22,688 nt of DNA. Source: CAYNFH01 sp964396385 (GTDB lineage: Bacteria; Armatimonadota; Chthonomonadetes; Chthonomonadales; CAJBBX01). The notes beneath the pieces are model-generated. The model saw only the letters and a program-made list of their open reading frames with translations. It searched no databases and had not been told where the DNA came from. Below, piece after piece: positions 19,907 to 22,688 of this stretch. Each line of letters starts with the position of its first letter. Position 1 is the first letter of the stretch. The stretch lies in assembly GCA_964396385.1 (NCBI GenBank), contig CAYNFH010000099.1, positions 1 to 22,688 of the forward strand, written 5' to 3'. Both the position numbers and the translations under genes were made by a program.

Positions 19907-20191
19907 CAGCGGATTGAGTAAGGTTGGCCGAGCGGCAATCCGGAGCGCACGCTCTGGAAGGCTGAGAGGCTGACCTTTGCCTGTGAATACCGGTCCAGTT
20001 CAGAGTGAGCCTATCGGCCGTCGCCAATTCCGCCACAATCTAGGCTAGGCGAGACGCTCCTACGCTCACCCTCCCAGCCGGCACCAGGAGCGTTCATTCC
20101 TAACTCGCGACCACGTAATCGCGCCTGGCCTTCCGGTGGTGCCTGGCCCTACCTGCCGTCCGCACCGCTGTCTTGGCGCACATACGGCTCC
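19907..20191. other. intergenic leader of the J-like gene
   Basis: This 285-base gap has no gene. It contains a stretch with tRNA-Ser-like 5' features (19921-19965, rejected as a functional tRNA) and an inverted repeat ACGCTCCT (20054-20061) / AGGAGCGT (20086-20093). No convincing promoter or ribosome-binding site for the gene at 20192 is seen. Confidence 0.5.
20054..20093. repeat. inverted repeat upstream of the J-like gene
   Basis: Perfect 8-bp arms with a 24-base loop lie about 100 bases before the start of the next gene. It may be an operator or leader hairpin, or a terminator after DUF6882, though no T-run follows. Confidence 0.4.
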
Positions 20192-22549
20192 ATGAATACG
20201 CTTCCCTACATCAGCGATAATCCGTTTCGCCTACTGGGAGTTGGGTCAAGCAGCCTGCTTGCAGAACTGCGGCACCTGGCGAAGCGAGGCGCAAATGCCG
20301 CCAAGGTCGGCATCGTCGATCATGTCGGATTAGCCGAACTCCTGGGAGCCGACGATCTCACGCGCTGCGATGACATCGTTCGCGCGATGGCCGCGGATCC
20401 CACGCGGCGCACCCTCTACCGCATGTGCTGGGTATCCGGTACTGGCGCATGCGCCTCCGGCATCTCGTCCTTAGATGACATTGCGCCCGGAGCGGACGCC
20501 ACTCAGGTGGAGCATCTCGCATGCCGGTTCCTCCGCCACTGGATAGCCTTCGGCCGGAGGCCGAGCCGGGACTCGCTTGCCGAGGCACTCTCGGCATTCC
20601 GAGAGCTCTATGAGCTATCTGAATTCGACGAGTACCTGGCGGACCTGCTTGTGCAGGAAGGGGTGCCTCAAGCCGATGCCATGGATAAGGTCTACGAGGC
20701 ACAGGACAAGCTGATCGCGCATCTGCTGGAGACAGGGTGCCAGCGTGGGGTTGACCTGCTGGAGCGTGGTGACGTGGCAACGGCACAGTCTCTCATCGAG
20801 GCCGTGTGCGAGGCGGAGTTCCAAGACGAGTGGGTGGACAAGGCAGTGCTCACGGTCGTGCCGACGGGGGAGCGCGAGCTAGTCGCCGTCCAGCGCACTC
20901 TTGAAGTTAACGAAGAATGGACGCCGACCTCTGGATACTACGACGGGGCTGACATATGTAAGCTGCGCGCCTTGGCCGATGCACTCTACGGTCGCCACCC
21001 GGCCGCTACTCGATGGCGCGAAACCGTGGACGAGCGGCTGGACCAGATGGTCTCCAAGATGCGAGGCTACGCGTTCCGCCTGGTGGAGACCGAGAAGAAC
21101 TTTCCAGCCGCTCTGGATGTGTTGGCCCACGTCCACCGGCTACCGCTGAGCGAAGAGTGGCTGCAGGTAGTTCAGGACGACATCCTGCGTATCGGTATTA
21201 AGCAAGAGGCCTCGGAGCGGGACGCGTCCTCCAGCCAGTCCCGGCGCCGGAAATTGGACGCATTGGCAGATACCTGCCGCCATGCCATGGTGCTCTGGGA
21301 GACAGGGGACAAGGAAGCGGCGCTGAGCCTCCTCACTTCAGTCTGTCATTCCTCTGGCCATGCTTCTGTCCTGGGTGAAGCTCTTGAGGCCGTACGAGCG
21401 GTAGGCAACGGGGAGATGGCACGGATCCGGCAAGAGGCAGCCGCTTTCCGCAGGTGGCAGCCATCGGACGGGGATATCGATCTGCGGCGCGTTTCCGACC
21501 TGCGACGTCTGGCAGACGCGGTCAGCGATCATCTGTCAGTGACGTCCTGGCGGGAGGCATGCGACCAGCGGGTGAGACAGGTAGCCTTCGCAATGAGGAG
21601 CTACGCGATCGACCTGGCAAACAACCAGGGCGAGTACGAGCAGGCCTTGCAGATTGTGCGCCGGGCTGCGGACATGGACCTGCCCCTGGACGTGCGTGAG
21701 CGCGTCCGCCAGGATCTTTGTGACCTCATCGACACAATCGAGAAGCAGAAACACTATGCGAAGCTGGCACCTCTCAAGTCGGTACCGTCCCTGTACACAC
21801 TCAACGGCATCGGAACCAAGGTCTATGGCTCGCGCCGGTTTGAGGGTAGAGAGGACTGGTACTACAAGACCCTCTATTTTGTAGTCCTTTACCTGCCCAT
21901 ACTCCCGCTGAAGCAGTACGTTGTGTCCAGAGCGCATGAGGACGGATGGTACTTCCACGCTATAGCGCCGTTTGGACGCAGGAACCGCTACCATCTCGCA
22001 GGCGGTCTGGCCTGCATAGCGGCATTGATCGTGTGGGCGATGGTCGCGAGCAACGCTCCCTCTGACGCACGTCCGGGCGCGTCGGATGTCAACACGTCTT
22101 CCCCACAGGCTGCCTCATTCCCGGAGCAGGAGACGTCGGCTCCGGCCGTATTGCCTTCCCCATTTTCGCCCGGGGACGCCGGCACCGGCAGCGACACAGC
22201 GCCGGTAAGCACAAGCTCGCCCGAGGCAGGCACACCTTCATCCAGGAGCGAGCCGAGCCCCGAGATAGTTAGCCTGCGGGCCGAATATACCAGGCTGAAG
22301 TCAGAGCTGACGGAGGAGAGTGAGCGGCTAAAGTCTGAGCGCGATGCTGTTGATAGTGAGATCAGGTCCTTGAACTTGGAAAGCGATCTAGTGGATAACC
22401 GGGATCAAGCTGCCGTGGACGAATACAATGGGAGGGTGCGCGCCGCCAATGCTCGCAAAGACGCCTTCAACGAGAGCGTGGACGAGCACAACGCAAAGGT
22501 GCGCCGCCTCAAGCGAGTAGTGGCCAGACTTCGCGCGCTTGGAGATTAA
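20192..22549 (+). CDS. J-domain-like, internally duplicated membrane protein with C-terminal coiled coil
   Basis: This 785-residue protein opens with NPFRLLGV and ends its first segment with a DPTRRTLYRMCW element, the pattern of degenerate J-like domains that lack HPD. Residues about 171-331 and 353-512 are a tandem duplication: each has an ETG...A.SLL..VC helix pair followed by LRxLADA...W RE..D.R..Q....MR.YA..L. A conserved segment, LYTLNGIGTKVYG to YYKTLYFVVLYLPILPLKQYVV (534-578), precedes a membrane helix (about 603-620). A Ser/Pro/Thr-rich linker (621-690) leads to a coiled coil (690-785) with YNGRV and HNAKV repeats. The function is unknown; a chaperone-adaptor or scaffold role is inferred. 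The ATG at 20192 has no clear ribosome-binding site. The next gene begins one base after the stop. Confidence 0.8.
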   Translation: MNTLPYISDNPFRLLGVGSSSLLAELRHLAKRGANAAKVGIVDHVGLAELLGADDLTRCDDIVRAMAADPTRRTLYRMCWVSGTGACASGISSLDDIAPGADATQVEHLACRFLRHWIAFGRRPSRDSLAEALSAFRELYELSEFDEYLADLLVQEGVPQADAMDKVYEAQDKLIAHLLETGCQRGVDLLERGDVATAQSLIEAVCEAEFQDEWVDKAVLTVVPTGERELVAVQRTLEVNEEWTPTSGYYDGADICKLRALADALYGRHPAATRWRETVDERLDQMVSKMRGYAFRLVETEKNFPAALDVLAHVHRLPLSEEWLQVVQDDILRIGIKQEASERDASSSQSRRRKLDALADTCRHAMVLWETGDKEAALSLLTSVCHSSGHASVLGEALEAVRAVGNGEMARIRQEAAAFRRWQPSDGDIDLRRVSDLRRLADAVSDHLSVTSWREACDQRVRQVAFAMRSYAIDLANNQGEYEQALQIVRRAADMDLPLDVRERVRQDLCDLIDTIEKQKHYAKLAPLKSVPSLYTLNGIGTKVYGSRRFEGREDWYYKTLYFVVLYLPILPLKQYVVSRAHEDGWYFHAIAPFGRRNRYHLAGGLACIAALIVWAMVASNAPSDARPGASDVNTSSPQAASFPEQETSAPAVLPSPFSPGDAGTGSDTAPVSTSSPEAGTPSSRSEPSPEIVSLRAEYTRLKSELTEESERLKSERDAVDSEIRSLNLESDLVDNRDQAAVDEYNGRVRAANARKDAFNESVDEHNAKVRRLKRVVARLRALGD

Positions 22550-22550
22550 A

Positions 22551-22688
22551 GTGCCAGAAGCGTCGGAGACGGGCTCCCTGGTGTCGCTTCCCCGTACGGC
22601 CCTGGCAGAGCTTGCCATCGATATCTGGCGGATCGGCAAGCGAATCGCCAGGGATCCGACTACGCCAACCCCGGTAGTGCTCGCCTGG
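22551..22688 (+). CDS. partial gene, probable operon partner of the J-like protein
   Basis: An open frame begins with GTG at 22551, one base after the preceding TAA, and stays open for 46 codons to the window end. GGAG (22541-22544) lies 6 bases upstream, within the last codons of the J-like gene, which supports a real start and translational coupling. The visible protein has an amphipathic stretch (LAELAIDIWRIGKRIARD) and then Pro/Thr-rich VVLAW. I do not recognise the family from this fragment. Confidence 0.6.
   Translation, partial: MPEASETGSLVSLPRTALAELAIDIWRIGKRIARDPTTPTPVVLAW

Noticed and set aside
19921..20000. tRNA-Ser-like stretch (TTGGCCGAGCGG, then GGAGCGCACGCTCTGGAAGG)
   Set aside because: The D-arm region and a GGA anticodon-like loop resemble tRNA-Ser(GGA), but the anticodon stem does not pair, no proper T-arm (GGTTCGAATCC type) follows, and no acceptor stem can be formed. 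At best it is a decayed relic.

Overview
The window is GC-rich bacterial chromosome with normal gene density and unusually many short repeats between, and in places inside, the genes. No rRNA gene or other strong taxonomic marker is present. The gene mix (secreted GH29 fucosidase, Uma2 nuclease, a DUF1854-type ABC system, DUF6882, a degenerate J-domain-like membrane protein), frequent TTG starts and arrays of 7-bp tandem repeats suggest a free-living, Gram-negative-type lineage with an expanded accessory genome. Armatimonadota or a neighbouring phylum is my guess; it is not demonstrated.

Layout: 1-1853 holds a thiamine-phosphate-synthase-like gene (minus), divergent msrB, and a Uma2-family gene (plus). 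1892-5458 is dnaE (minus), the replicative DNA polymerase, with a strong promoter inside an inverted repeat about 190 bases upstream. 5888-6913 is a secreted tryptophan-rich six-repeat protein with its own strong promoter. 6914-7432 is repeat-rich. A lipoprotein M23 peptidase and a short TMEM175-type membrane protein follow (7433-9246). 9391-12763 (minus) is an ABC exporter with an N-terminal zinc ribbon and, downstream of it, a DUF1854 protein; the pair is separated by two copies of a dispersed repeat.

12910-13299 is a small Tat-exported protein that keeps only the C-terminal part of a serine beta-lactamase fold. 13367-15256 is a secreted alpha-L-fucosidase (minus), divergent from a YghZ-type aldo/keto reductase. 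16395-17389 (minus) is a two-gene overlapping operon of a membrane protein and a lipoprotein. It is divergent from an alpha/beta hydrolase and a GNAT acetyltransferase (17505-18770), across an inverted repeat that contains a promoter. 18771-19432 is non-coding and dense with palindromes and tandem heptamers. 19433-19906 encodes a DUF6882 protein. 20192-22549 encodes a J-domain-like membrane protein with an internal duplication, followed after one base by a further gene running off the window.

The most unusual signals are: (i) a family of different 7-bp (once 8-bp) tandem repeats resembling the heptanucleotide STRRs of cyanobacteria, placed at start codons of three genes and in frame inside dnaE and the ABC exporter; (ii) the palindrome-rich non-coding region at 18.9-19.4 kb with a twice-repeated paired-palindrome module; (iii) the truncated Tat-exported beta-lactamase-like protein; (iv) the J-like protein and its uncharacterised partner; and (v) the DUF1854/ABC pair without cyanophycin genes in view.
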